Assembly: GCA_017544805.1 (NCBI GenBank)
Contig: JAFYDK010000095.1
Coordinates: 1 to 57,613, forward strand
Source: Bacteroidales bacterium
Lineage (GTDB): Bacteria > Bacteroidota > Bacteroidia > Bacteroidales > UBA3824
Length of the DNA: 57,613 nucleotides
Reading direction: 5' to 3'
Positions within the stretch are counted from its first letter, which is position 1. Each line of letters begins with the position of its first letter. Under the pieces are notes generated by a model that searched no databases, had not been told where the DNA came from, and was given only the letters and a program-made list of their open reading frames with translations. A program made the position numbers and the translations under genes. Below, piece after piece: positions 35,203 through 43,339 of the stretch.

Positions 35203-35433
35203 ATGGAAAAGCCAAGGGTTATAATAAAGGAATGTCCTATTTTGGGCGGATATACTTTAACGGTCAAAGATGATTGGAGTTATAAACTCAAAGCCGTAAA
35301 TATTACGGAAAACGAGAAAGAGGCCTATTTAAAGGACTTCGGTGAAAATATTATCACATACAATGAATTTTTTGACTGGTGGAAAAAGTTTAACGGCAAA
35401 GCTTTAAGCACGTCGAAAGTGGGACTTGTATGA
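35203..35433 (+). CDS. Small protein, first of a tandem paralogous pair
   Basis: 76 residues from ATG 35203, which has AGGGAGGTGA 2-12 nt upstream, an unusually strong Shine-Dalgarno for this phylum. The in-frame GTG at 35197 lies inside that site and is not the start. The core is GGYTLTVKDDWSYKLKAVN, then EAYLKDFGENI and FFDWWKKFN, shared with the next gene. Soluble; no known domain recognised. The Trp-rich end (FDWWKKF) may form a binding surface. Confidence 0.85.
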   Translation: MEKPRVIIKECPILGGYTLTVKDDWSYKLKAVNITENEKEAYLKDFGENIITYNEFFDWWKKFNGKALSTSKVGLV

Positions 35434-35498
35434 TTTTTTTTCAGAGTAAAGAGATTACTAAAAAGATTAAACGTAAAAGGAAAAATTTTTTTTGTACA

Positions 35499-35714
35499 AT
35501 GAATGAAAGTGTTAAAATATTCGAGGAAAGCACGATGATAGGCGGCTATGCACTTGCAGTCAGGGACGACTGGAGTTATAAAATCAAACGTGTCAATGTT
35601 ACCGAAGAAGAAAAAGACGCTTATCTGAAAGAATTTGGCGAAAATATCGTTACTTTCGACCAGTTTTTTAATTGGTGGGTGAAGTTCAACGATTATGGAA
35701 ACTACTCAAAATAA
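35499..35714 (+). CDS. Small protein, second of a tandem paralogous pair
   Basis: 71 residues from ATG 35499. It repeats the pattern of the preceding gene (IGGYALAVRDDWSYKIKRVN; DAYLKEFGENI; FFNWWVKFN), so the two arose by tandem duplication. The longer frame from 35430 adds a Lys-rich stretch without support. No Shine-Dalgarno is seen here. Function unknown. Confidence 0.82.
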   Translation: MNESVKIFEESTMIGGYALAVRDDWSYKIKRVNVTEEEKDAYLKEFGENIVTFDQFFNWWVKFNDYGNYSK

Positions 35715-35936
35715 GCATTATTAATGAATGTTAATTTATATTAAAATCCTATAAGGCTATTTTTAATCAATTCTTAACTTACCGATAAACAAAAATAAAT
35801 CTTGTATTTGTTGTATACTTTACTGATTGTTAAATATTATTATAATTTGTAATTTACTTCCTGTTGTTTGTTTTTTACTAAAATATAATCAAAATTTTAT
35901 ATTTTCTATGTAAAATTTACAAAATCCTTTAAAAAA

Positions 35937-35969
35937 TTTGGAAGAGAAAAAAAAACGAACGACCTTTGC
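35937..35969 (+). promoter_or_regulatory. rRNA-type promoter before the structured region
   Basis: TTTGG at 35937-35941, a 19-nt spacer, and GACCTTTGC at 35961-35969. Apart from G for T at the first base of the -7 box, this has the same form as the tRNA-Leu and rRNA promoters in this window. Confidence 0.7.
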
Positions 35970-35972
35970 ACT

Positions 35973-36205
35973 GTCGTCAAAATGATGACCCGGACGATAT
36001 ATTTTTTCTGCAATAGGCCGGCAACCGAATGCGGATTTGATATATATATAAAAATAGAAACAAAACCATAAAAATATATAGTCCGGATTGCTAACTAAAA
36101 AACAACGGGATGAAGAAACCACTGTTTTATGTTAATGCGCTTTGGATTTTCTGTTTTAAGAATACAATGAAAAATAGTCCCGTTGGGGACAAATGACATT
36201 GTCCT
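35973..36205 (+). ncRNA. Candidate structured non-coding RNA
   Basis: No ORF fits here, but the DNA encodes consecutive RNA helices. (1) GTCGTCA/TGATGAC at 35973-35989, at the expected transcript start. (2) A 16-position stem, 35990-36005 with 36071-36086, CCGGAC and ATATATTTT facing AAAATATAT and GTCCGG, with one mismatch. (3) CAACGGGA (36103-36110) with TCCCGTTG (36178-36185). (4) GGACAA/TTGTCC at 36187-36204. A strong promoter is directly upstream. It could be a stand-alone RNA, such as a divergent 6S-type RNA or a relative of Bacteroidales-1, or a long leader of the lysozyme gene that starts at 36321. I see no tmRNA, RNase P or SRP signature. The 3' end is uncertain, and the rest of the 600-nt gap holds nothing I recognise. 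Confidence 0.6.
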
Positions 36206-36320
36206 TAAAATAAAGTTTTGAAGGAAAAGTAAGTTTTGTAAAAGACGTCCCTCTTTTTTTTAAAAAAAAACTTTTACGAATCTTAAAAAAAATTCAAGAC
36301 TTTAAATAAAGAAAGTCAAA

Positions 36321-36965
36321 ATGAGAAAATTAATTACTTCTTTGGTTCTGATACCTGTTTTTCTGACATTATCACAGAATAGGCTGATGTCCGAAAAATA
36401 TGAACCGGAATTGGAAAAGAACTTCACATCAAGTGATTTCGATTTGGAAAACAGTTTGATGTGTAGTGAAAGTAAGAATTATGAAAGCGTAATTGACTAC
36501 ATTAAAGCTCATGAAGGTTTTGCCGGAGGTAAAGAATATATATGTGTTTCTGGCAGAAGAACAATCGGTTATGGTCATGTGATATTAAAAGGAGAGAAAT
36601 TTCCGGAAATAATTACAAGAGAATTTGCCGATTCACTTTTAAGAGCTGATTTTTCAAAATCTTACATTTTAGCTCAAAAATATGCTCCCCAACTTTTGGG
36701 AAGCAGGAGATTAGCTATCTCCCATTTTATTTACAGTAAGGGTATTGCGGCGTTTTTGCAAAGCGGTTTACGTAAGGCAATCAATCGCGGCGGAGATGTT
36801 GATGCGGAATTTTCTAAGTGGTGTCATTACACTGACAGAAAAACCGGTCGGAAAGTTTACTCCAAAGTCGGCGCAAGAATTCAAAAATGGGAAGCTAATA
36901 TGTGGCACAAAGACGATGAACTCTATGCATCGGACAAAAAGCTGAAGAATTCCGGCAAGTTGTAA
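36321..36965 (+). CDS. T4-type lysozyme (GH24), exported
   Basis: 214 residues. The N-terminal hydrophobic segment (LITSLVLIPVFLTLS) is a likely signal peptide, and an acidic linker runs to about 52. The GH24 domain runs from about 55 to 205: KAHEGF with Glu65, YICVSGRRTIGYGH with Cys75 and Thr81, and AISHFIYSKGIAAFLQSGLRKAI in the helical lobe. The usual Glu-Asp/Cys-Thr triad is present with Cys at the middle position. No phage genes are near, so it is likely a chromosomal peptidoglycan hydrolase. The candidate structured RNA lies upstream and may be its leader. Confidence 0.9.
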   Translation: MRKLITSLVLIPVFLTLSQNRLMSEKYEPELEKNFTSSDFDLENSLMCSESKNYESVIDYIKAHEGFAGGKEYICVSGRRTIGYGHVILKGEKFPEIITREFADSLLRADFSKSYILAQKYAPQLLGSRRLAISHFIYSKGIAAFLQSGLRKAINRGGDVDAEFSKWCHYTDRKTGRKVYSKVGARIQKWEANMWHKDDELYASDKKLKNSGKL

Positions 36966-37006
36966 AAAATGTTTTTTTATATATATCAACACATGCCGGA
37001 GTTTTT
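36951..37006 (+). terminator. Possible terminator overlapping the end of the lysozyme gene
   Basis: TCCGGCA (36951-36957) and TGCCGGA (36994-37000) are followed by GTTTTT. The stem starts inside the last codons and has a long A/T-rich loop. Confidence 0.5.
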
Positions 37007-37073
37007 AACCGAAACTTTTTGAAAAAATAGAGGGACATGAAAAAAAGAGACGGTAAGTCTTCGGTTATAAAAA

Positions 37074-37106
37074 AAGGCGTTCTTAATTTTTTTTTAAGAA
37101 CGCCTT
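37074..37106. terminator. Bidirectional terminator before htrA
   Basis: AAGGCGTTCTTAA (37074-37086) and TTAAGAACGCCTT (37094-37106) with T-rich flanks; it serves the minus-strand htrA and any rightward transcript. Confidence 0.9.
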
Positions 37107-37133
37107 AATTTTTTATCCTTTTTTATGATTTAA

Positions 37134-38591
37134 CTACATTCCGAATGCGTAATATGCTGCTTGTCCGCTTGGATAGATGCCGCCGATATAAACACCGCCT
37201 TTGACATTCTTTATGATTTTTTCGATGTCATCTATCGTTTTAACGGGGCTGTTGTTGATTTCTGTTATGATAAAGCCTTTTCTAACGCCTGCGCTCAAGA
37301 GTTTGCCAGAGCGTAAGTCTGTTACCTGAACACCGGCTTTAATGCCCAAACGTTTAAGGTCTGAGGACTGCATTTCTTCAAACGAAGCTCCTAAAATTTC
37401 CATCATTTTCTGTTTGTGCATTGTTGTATTGTTGTCAATGTTTTTGAAAATGATGTTTGTAGTATTAACTTTTCCGTTTCTTGAAAAAGTTAAATTGGTT
37501 TTGTCGCCGGGACGGAAACGGTTGATTTGCTCCTGAAGTTGTGCAACCGTATTCGTATTATTACCGTTAACAGAGAGAATTATGTCGCCTTTTTCCAAAC
37601 CTGCATCGTCAGCAGCAGAACCCTCTGAAACCGATTCTATGAAAACACCGTTTACTTTGTCAAGACCTTTTTCTTTAGCGATTTCGGCGTTGAGTTCGGT
37701 GATTCTGATGCCCAGTAATGCCCTTTGAACCGTACCGTATTCCATTAAATCGGAAACTACTTTTTTGACGATACTTACCGGAACAGCAAATGCGTAACCC
37801 GTAAAACTACCTGTTTGTGAGGCTATTGCGGTGTTAATTCCGACTAATTGTCCATCAGTGTTGATAAGTGCGCCGCCCGAATTTCCGGGATTAACGGCAG
37901 CATCCGTTTGAATGAAAGATTCTACTGCGCCGGCTTTGTGGTCAAGAATATTGATGTTTCTTGCTTTTGCGCTGACAATTCCCGCCGTAACGGTCGAGGT
38001 CAGGTTGAAGGGGTTACCTATTGCCAAAACCCATTCGCCGATTTTCAAATTGTCGGAATTTCCAATTGGAATAACGGTCAATGAGTCAGCCTCTATTTTC
38101 AAAAGTGCGATGTCTGTTGCCGGATCGGTACCGATTAAACGCGCCTCAAAACTGCGTCTGTCGTTCAAAACAACTTCAATTGAAGTTGAATTTTCGATGA
38201 CGTGATTGTTAGTTACGATGTAACCTTCTTTTGAAATTATCACGCCCGAACCCGAAGCTTGAGCCGGCTGAGGTGTTGATTCTGGCATGCCGAAGAAATA
38301 TTGGAAAAACGGATTGTCGTAACCGTATCCTTGATTTTCCTGAACATATTTCGTTTTGACGTGTACTACACCGTCAATGCACTTTTCAGCTGCGCTTGTA
38401 AATTCTGTCGGAGTTGCTGAAGAGTAAACAGTAGGTATTGATGTAAATTGTGATTCTTGCTTTTCAGTCTGTTGTGTTGCGGGTTCTTTGTCTTCTGTGA
38501 AATTTTTTGAAACTGCGAAACCTGCAACGCCGCCTAATAAGCCGACTGCAAAAACCGCAGCTAATGTTTTGAAATTAATAACGTCTTTCAT
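37134..38591 (-). CDS. htrA: HtrA/DegP-type periplasmic serine protease
   Basis: 485 residues. The N-terminal hydrophobic anchor or signal (LAAVFAVGLLGGVAGFAV) is followed by a trypsin-like domain with catalytic His130 (VTNNHVIE), Asp160 (DPATDIALLK) and Ser238 (NPGNSGGAL), then two PDZ domains (about 275-375, with LGIRITEL and GSAADDAGLEKGDIILSVNG; and about 390-480). It degrades or refolds damaged envelope proteins and usually forms oligomers. Single gene with its own terminator. Normal length for the family. Confidence 0.97.
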   Translation of the reverse strand: MKDVINFKTLAAVFAVGLLGGVAGFAVSKNFTEDKEPATQQTEKQESQFTSIPTVYSSATPTEFTSAAEKCIDGVVHVKTKYVQENQGYGYDNPFFQYFFGMPESTPQPAQASGSGVIISKEGYIVTNNHVIENSTSIEVVLNDRRSFEARLIGTDPATDIALLKIEADSLTVIPIGNSDNLKIGEWVLAIGNPFNLTSTVTAGIVSAKARNINILDHKAGAVESFIQTDAAVNPGNSGGALINTDGQLVGINTAIASQTGSFTGYAFAVPVSIVKKVVSDLMEYGTVQRALLGIRITELNAEIAKEKGLDKVNGVFIESVSEGSAADDAGLEKGDIILSVNGNNTNTVAQLQEQINRFRPGDKTNLTFSRNGKVNTTNIIFKNIDNNTTMHKQKMMEILGASFEEMQSSDLKRLGIKAGVQVTDLRSGKLLSAGVRKGFIITEINNSPVKTIDDIEKIIKNVKGGVYIGGIYPSGQAAYYAFGM

Positions 38592-38736
38592 GATTTTATG
38601 TTTTTTAAAAGTTGTTTTTTCTTAATTACGATGCGAAGATAAAGTGTAAAAAAATAATGTCAAAATAATTTAACACGGATTAATATTTTTTGAACGAAGT
38701 TTAATTTTCAGACCTTTTTTTTAAAAATTAATAAAA

Positions 38737-38772
38737 AAAAGCCGCACCCGAAACAAGGAGCGGCTTTTTTAT
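38737..38772 (-). terminator. Terminator after hisF
   Basis: AAGCCGC and GCGGCTT arms (about 38740-38766) with a run of T on the minus-strand side; it ends the hisHAF transcript before htrA. Confidence 0.85.
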
Positions 38773-38785
38773 ACTTAAAAAAAAA

Positions 38786-39541
38786 TTATATTCTTACGTT
38801 AATTCCTTCTTTTATAAGGTATTGTTTTAAATCCGGGATTGCGATTTTGCCGAAGTGGAAAATACTTGCTGCTAATGCTGCATCGGCTTTTCCTTTTTGA
38901 AAAACGTCTTTGAAATGACTCATTTCGCCCGCACCGCCGGAGGCAATTACGGGAATCGAAAGCATTTCGGACAATTTACATAAAGCCTCGTTTGCAAAAC
39001 CGGTTTGATGTCCGTCATGGTTCATTGAGGTAAAAAGTATTTCGCCTGCACCTCTGTCTTCCATTTCTTTAGCCCACGAAAACAATTCTTTTTCGGTTGG
39101 ACGTTTGCCACCGTGAGTATGAACAATCCATTGATTTTCAATAGTTTTGGCGTCGATGGCAACAACAACGAACTGTTTGCCGAATTTTAAAGCGAGGTCG
39201 CTCACAAGTTGTGGATTTCTAACGGCTGCCGAATTGACGGAAATTTTGTCAGCACCGTGAATTAACAGATTTTCAGCATCTTTCACGCCTGAAATACCGC
39301 CGCCTATCGTAAAAGGTATTGATAAGTTTTGTGCTACTTTTTCAACTAATGAATAAATCTGTTTTCTGCCTTCGTTTGTTGCGGTGATGTCAAGATAAAC
39401 CAATTCGTCCACGCCTTGTTCCGAATATGCTTTTCCGAGTTCTACGGGGTCGCCGGCATAACGCAAATTTTCAAAACTGACGCCTTTTACCGTCTGACCG
39501 TCTTTGACGTCAAGACACGCTATGATTCTTTTTGCTAACAT
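38786..39541 (-). CDS. hisF: Imidazole glycerol phosphate synthase cyclase subunit HisF
   Basis: 251-residue (beta/alpha)8 barrel: [20 protein letters not shown], then [51 protein letters not shown] and [12 protein letters not shown]. The two catalytic Asp (D11 in CLDVKDG and D127 in AIDAK) are present. With HisH it makes IGP and AICAR. It lies 5 nt after hisA. Confidence 0.98.
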   Translation of the reverse strand: MLAKRIIACLDVKDGQTVKGVSFENLRYAGDPVELGKAYSEQGVDELVYLDITATNEGRKQIYSLVEKVAQNLSIPFTIGGGISGVKDAENLLIHGADKISVNSAAVRNPQLVSDLALKFGKQFVVVAIDAKTIENQWIVHTHGGKRPTEKELFSWAKEMEDRGAGEILFTSMNHDGHQTGFANEALCKLSEMLSIPVIASGGAGEMSHFKDVFQKGKADAALAASIFHFGKIAIPDLKQYLIKEGINVRI

Positions 39542-39546
39542 TTTTT

Positions 39547-40269
39547 TTATTCCGATGTTAATTCCGCAAGTTCGCTCAAACTGATTCTCTTTTCATAAAT
39601 CGCTTTGCCTACTATAACGGAGTCGATGTCAATATCTATTAATTTTAGTAAATCCTCTTTGCTTGAAACGCCGCCGCTTGCCGTGATTTTAATTTGCGGG
39701 AAATCTTTTTGAAGCGTTTTATATAATTCAACGTCAGTGCCTTGCAACATTCCGTCGCATTTGATTGATGTTACGCAAACACGTTGCAAACCGTCTTTTA
39801 AAAAGCTTTTGATTAAATCGTTAATCTCAATTCCGCCGTCCGATTGCCAACCGTTGATTCTGACTTGAGTGCCCAAAACGTCAGCACTTAAAATTATTTT
39901 GTCACCGCCGTATTTTTTTAGGCACGCGCTCATAAGCGAAGGATTTTTGACGGCTGCGCTTCCTAAATTTACAGCGTATGCTCCGAGCGAAAACAGCATT
40001 TCAACATCGCCTAACGTTTTGATTCCGCCGCCGCAGTCAATTTTTAGCGAGGTTTTTTGAGCGATGTCCGATAAAACTTCCGTATTGACTAACGCTCCTT
40101 TTTTAGCTCCGTCCAAATCCACGAGATGAAGACGGCTCAAGCCCGCCTCGGCATATTCCTCTGCCACTTTTACGGGGCTTAAATCGTATTTTTTAACATT
40201 TTCGTACTTACCTTGCTCAAGTCTTACGCAATGAGCGTTGATAATGTCGATTGCCGGTATTATTATCAT
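39547..40269 (-). CDS. hisA: ProFAR isomerase HisA
   Basis: 240 residues: [21 protein letters not shown], then [38 protein letters not shown] and ITASGGVS. A phosphate-binding barrel that isomerises ProFAR to PRFAR. The start overlaps the hisH stop by 4 nt (40266-40269). Confidence 0.98.
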   Translation of the reverse strand: MIIIPAIDIINAHCVRLEQGKYENVKKYDLSPVKVAEEYAEAGLSRLHLVDLDGAKKGALVNTEVLSDIAQKTSLKIDCGGGIKTLGDVEMLFSLGAYAVNLGSAAVKNPSLMSACLKKYGGDKIILSADVLGTQVRINGWQSDGGIEINDLIKSFLKDGLQRVCVTSIKCDGMLQGTDVELYKTLQKDFPQIKITASGGVSSKEDLLKLIDIDIDSVIVGKAIYEKRISLSELAELTSE

Positions 40270-40853
40270 AATTTTATAAAATTTTCCAAGATTTTAAAAC
40301 CTATTGATCCGCTTTTTTCGGGGTGAAACTGTGTTCCGTAAAAATTATTTTTAGCAATCGATGCCGAAAAATTTTTAACATAACAACACTCGGCCGCCGT
40401 ATATTCAAACACGGGAACCATATAACTGTGAACGAAATAAACATACGAATTTTCTTTAACACCTTGATACAGAGGTGTTTTCAGATTAAAAATATTGTTC
40501 CAGCCCATGTGCGGAATTTTTTCGCCGTTTTCGGGGACGAATTTTTTAACCTCGGCATCAAAAATATTTAAGCCGGGAGTGTCTTCTTCTTCACTGTGAC
40601 GGCACATGAGTTGCATTCCCAAGCAGATACCTAAAACGGGTTGTTTCAATTTTGGGATTAAAATATCCAAGCCTTCTTTTTTGAGGGCTTGCATTGCCGC
40701 GCCTGCGTTGCCCACACCGGGGAAAACGACTTTGTCGGCACTGAGGATTTTTTCATGATCTTTTGTCAGATAAGCCTGACAATTAAGACGTTGCAATGCC
40801 GCTTCTACGGATTTTACGTTGCCCGCCTTATAATCTATAATCGCAATGTTCAC
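40266..40853 (-). CDS. hisH: Imidazole glycerol phosphate synthase glutaminase subunit HisH
   Basis: 195 residues, GTG start at 40853. A class I glutaminase with the nucleophile Cys in LGICLGMQLMC, VFPGVGNAGAAM near the N-terminus and the His-Glu pair in TQFHPEKSG. It supplies ammonia to HisF. First gene of the minus-strand hisHAF operon. A TAAATTTG element at 40880-40887 (minus strand) is a likely -7 box. No His-rich leader is visible on this side. Confidence 0.97.
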   Translation of the reverse strand: MNIAIIDYKAGNVKSVEAALQRLNCQAYLTKDHEKILSADKVVFPGVGNAGAAMQALKKEGLDILIPKLKQPVLGICLGMQLMCRHSEEEDTPGLNIFDAEVKKFVPENGEKIPHMGWNNIFNLKTPLYQGVKENSYVYFVHSYMVPVFEYTAAECCYVKNFSASIAKNNFYGTQFHPEKSGSIGFKILENFIKL

Positions 40854-40957
40854 TTTTGAATTTTTTCGTTTTTATTGCGCAAATTTAAAAAGAATACGTT
40901 ATTTTTGCAATAAGAAAAAAACTGAAAAAAAAATTTTATTGTATAAAAAAATGTTTT

Positions 40958-40965
40958 TATATTTG
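40958..40965 (+). promoter_or_regulatory. Promoter -7 element for the his leader and hisGDC
   Basis: TATATTTG matches TAnnTTTG and lies 24 nt upstream of the leader ATG, so the leader ORF is near the 5' end of the transcript. A TTG at 40939-40941 may be a weak -33 element. Confidence 0.6.
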
Positions 40966-40988
40966 CTGCGGTAAAATTAATAGAAAAA

Positions 40989-41072
40989 ATGATTACTTTA
41001 AAATTGCATAACGGTTCACATTTTCACTTCCATCATATTCATCATGGAAACAATATCGTTGTGCGGTTTTAG
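40989..41072 (+). CDS. hisL: Histidine operon leader peptide
   Basis: 27-codon ORF (ATG 40989, TAG 41070-41072) containing seven His codons, with the core HNGSHFHFHHIHH at residues 7-19. Such density of the operon's own product amino acid is the mark of a ribosome-mediated attenuator: when charged tRNA-His is scarce, the ribosome stalls on these codons. The last codons contain GTGCGGTT (41061-41068), which is complementary to the 5' arm of the terminator that follows. It has no Shine-Dalgarno, as usual in this phylum. Too short for standard gene callers. Confidence 0.9.
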   Translation: MITLKLHNGSHFHFHHIHHGNNIVVRF

Positions 41073-41109
41073 ATAAAACATATTTTGATAAAATTATTTT
41101 TTTATTATA

Positions 41110-41157
41110 AAGCTGAACCGCACTTAAAAAAATTCAAGTCGGTTCAGCTTTTTTTAT
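41110..41157 (+). terminator. his attenuator terminator
   Basis: AAGCTGAACCG-CACTT (41110-41125) pairs with AAGT-CGGTTCAGCTT (41136-41150), followed by a run of T, 33 nt before hisG. AACCGCAC (41116-41123) can instead pair over 8 bp with GTGCGGTT in the leader ORF (41061-41068). A ribosome that finishes the ORF would cover GTGCGGTT and leave the terminator free; one stalled on the His codons would leave it exposed as antiterminator. Confidence 0.9.
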
Positions 41158-41189
41158 TTTGATAACATATTAAATAATTACATACTAAA

Positions 41190-42050
41190 ATGGAAAGATT
41201 AAAAATAGCAATTCAAAAATCGGGTCGTTTGAGCGACAAGTCGATAGAACTTTTTGAAAAAGCAGGCATTTCTGCCTCTAACAATTCTTCAAGGCTTTTG
41301 TTTGCCTCAGCATCGGATTTTCCGATTGACATTCTTTATTTAAGAGACGACGATATTCCTCAGTGCGTTGCTGACGGTGTTGCTGACGCGGGAATCGTCG
41401 GCGAAAACGTTATTTGGGAGTCGGGACAAAAAGTTGTTACCGCCGAAAAACTCGGTTTCGGAAAATGCAGACTCTCGCTCGCTATTCCAAGAGATACGCA
41501 GTACAGCGGATTAGAGTGGTTTAACGGCAAAAAAATCGCAACTACTTATCCAAATATCCTCAAAAAAGTACTTCAAGACAACAACTTAAACGCTGATATT
41601 CATGTAATTAACGGCTCTGTTGAAATCTGTCCCGTTATCGGCTTGGCTGACGCTATTTTCGACATCGTTTCCACGGGAAGTACGCTTTTATCAAACGGAC
41701 TTGTTGAAAAAGAAAAAATGGTTTATTCTGAGGCTGTTTTAATCAAAAACGACAAATTAAACACAGAAAAAGAGCAAATTTTGGAAAAACTTTTGTTCCG
41801 TATTCACGCTATAAAAGCCGCTAAATCAAATAAATACATTCTTCTCAATGCTCCGAAAGATAAACTCGATGACATCATAAAATTACTTCCGGGCATGAAA
41901 TCACCGTCTGTGCTTCCGCTTGCTGACAGCGGTTGGGTTTCGGTTCATTCGGTTGTTGAAGAAAGTAAGTTTTGGGACATTATCGATCAACTTAGAGCCG
42001 CCGGCGCACAAGGAATTTTGGTTGTCCCGATTGAAAAAATGATTTTATAA
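41190..42050 (+). CDS. hisG: ATP phosphoribosyltransferase HisG (long form)
   Basis: 286 residues, the long form with a C-terminal regulatory domain: MERLKIAIQKSGRLSDKSIE, then VADAGIVGENVI, TTYPNILKKVL, GSVEICPVIGLADAIFDIVS for PRPP binding, and a C-terminal ACT-like part (PSVLPLADSGWVSVHSVV). It catalyses the first step of histidine synthesis and is usually feedback inhibited by histidine through that domain. It lies directly behind the attenuator. Confidence 0.98.
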   Translation: MERLKIAIQKSGRLSDKSIELFEKAGISASNNSSRLLFASASDFPIDILYLRDDDIPQCVADGVADAGIVGENVIWESGQKVVTAEKLGFGKCRLSLAIPRDTQYSGLEWFNGKKIATTYPNILKKVLQDNNLNADIHVINGSVEICPVIGLADAIFDIVSTGSTLLSNGLVEKEKMVYSEAVLIKNDKLNTEKEQILEKLLFRIHAIKAAKSNKYILLNAPKDKLDDIIKLLPGMKSPSVLPLADSGWVSVHSVVEESKFWDIIDQLRAAGAQGILVVPIEKMIL

Positions 42051-42061
42051 AACTTGACAAT

Positions 42062-43339
42062 ATGTTTATAATTAACTATACAGACGAGAATGATTTTTTG
42101 AAAAAATCGTCTCGTCCTGCTTCTAAAACCGCTGAAATAGAGCCGATTGTCAAAAACGTTTTAGAAAATGTTAAAACAAACGGCGATAAAGCGTTACGAG
42201 AATTGTCCGAAAAATTTGACGGCTCTTGTCCCGAAAGTTTTTTGGTTTCTGACGCCGAATTCGAAAAAGCGGAAAAAGAAGTGCCAGAAGATTTAAAAGC
42301 CGCAATCAATATTGCAAAAGAAAATATTGAAAAATTTCATAAAGCGCAACTTCAAACCGAGATAAAAAAAGTAGAAACCTCAAAAGGCGTTGTTTGTTGG
42401 CAAAAGGCGGTCGGAATCGAAAAAGTCGGAATTTATATTCCGGGCGGAAATGCACCGCTTTTTTCTACGGTTTTGATGCTCGCAATTCCCGCTAAATTAG
42501 CAGGTTGCAAAGAAATCGTGCTTTGCTCACCTCCGAGAAGCGGCGGAAATATCAACAGTGTCGTGCTTTATTGTGCAAAACTTTTAGGCGTAACAAAAGT
42601 TTTCAAAATCGGCGGGGCGCAAGCAATAGCAGCAATGGCTTACGGAACAGAAAGTGTCCCGAAAGTTTATAAAATTTTCGGACCGGGAAACCGTTTTGTA
42701 ACCGTTGCAAAACAACTTGTTAGTTCCTCAGAAACGGCAATCGATATGCCAGCCGGACCGAGCGAACTTGCCGTCATAGCCGACGAAAATACAAATGCCG
42801 TTTATGCAGCAGCAGATTTGCTGAGTCAGTGCGAACACGGCAGCGATTCTCAGGTCGGACTTTTTGTCAGTTCAAAAGACAAAATGACAGAAATTATCGC
42901 CGAGGCTGAACGTCAGTTAGAACTTTTGCCGAGAAAAGAGTCAGCAAAGAAAAGTTTTGAAAATAGTTTTGCCGTTTTAACCAAAGACGGTTTTGAGGCT
43001 ATAAAATTAACAAATCTTTGGGCTCCCGAACATTTGGTTATCAACACTGATAACGCATTGCAACTCTCTGAAAACGTGGTAAATGCAGGTAGCGTTTTTA
43101 TCGGCAAATATGCTTGTGAAAGTGCGGGCGATTATGCCTCAGGCACAAATCACACACTTCCGACATGTCGTGCGGCAAATGCTTATTCGGGTTTGAATAT
43201 GGATTCATTTACAAAGAAAATCACATTTCAAACCATCAGCGAAGAAGGTATTTTTAACATCGGAAACGCCATTGAAACGATGGCGGCGGCAGAAGACCTT
43301 TTCGCACATAAAAATGCGGTTACAGTGAGGTTAAAATAA
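42062..43339 (+). CDS. hisD: Histidinol dehydrogenase HisD
   Basis: 425 residues: VEKVGIYIPGGNAPL-type segment (EKVGIYIPGGNAPLFSTV), FKIGGAQAIAAMAYGT, GPGNRFVTVAKQLV, DMPAGPSELAVIAD, CEHGSDSQVG for zinc, and NLWAPEHL. Performs the last two oxidations to histidine. 11 nt after hisG. Confidence 0.98.
   Translation: MFIINYTDENDFLKKSSRPASKTAEIEPIVKNVLENVKTNGDKALRELSEKFDGSCPESFLVSDAEFEKAEKEVPEDLKAAINIAKENIEKFHKAQLQTEIKKVETSKGVVCWQKAVGIEKVGIYIPGGNAPLFSTVLMLAIPAKLAGCKEIVLCSPPRSGGNINSVVLYCAKLLGVTKVFKIGGAQAIAAMAYGTESVPKVYKIFGPGNRFVTVAKQLVSSSETAIDMPAGPSELAVIADENTNAVYAAADLLSQCEHGSDSQVGLFVSSKDKMTEIIAEAERQLELLPRKESAKKSFENSFAVLTKDGFEAIKLTNLWAPEHLVINTDNALQLSENVVNAGSVFIGKYACESAGDYASGTNHTLPTCRAANAYSGLNMDSFTKKITFQTISEEGIFNIGNAIETMAAAEDLFAHKNAVTVRLK

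Noticed and set aside
35889..36122. 77-residue minus-strand ORF in the long intergenic region
   Set aside because: Low-complexity Phe/Tyr-rich translation across the promoter and stems of the candidate RNA; no domain.
40854..40980. A second His leader for the divergent hisHAF operon
   Set aside because: No ORF with repeated His codons and no terminator is visible on the minus strand before hisH.
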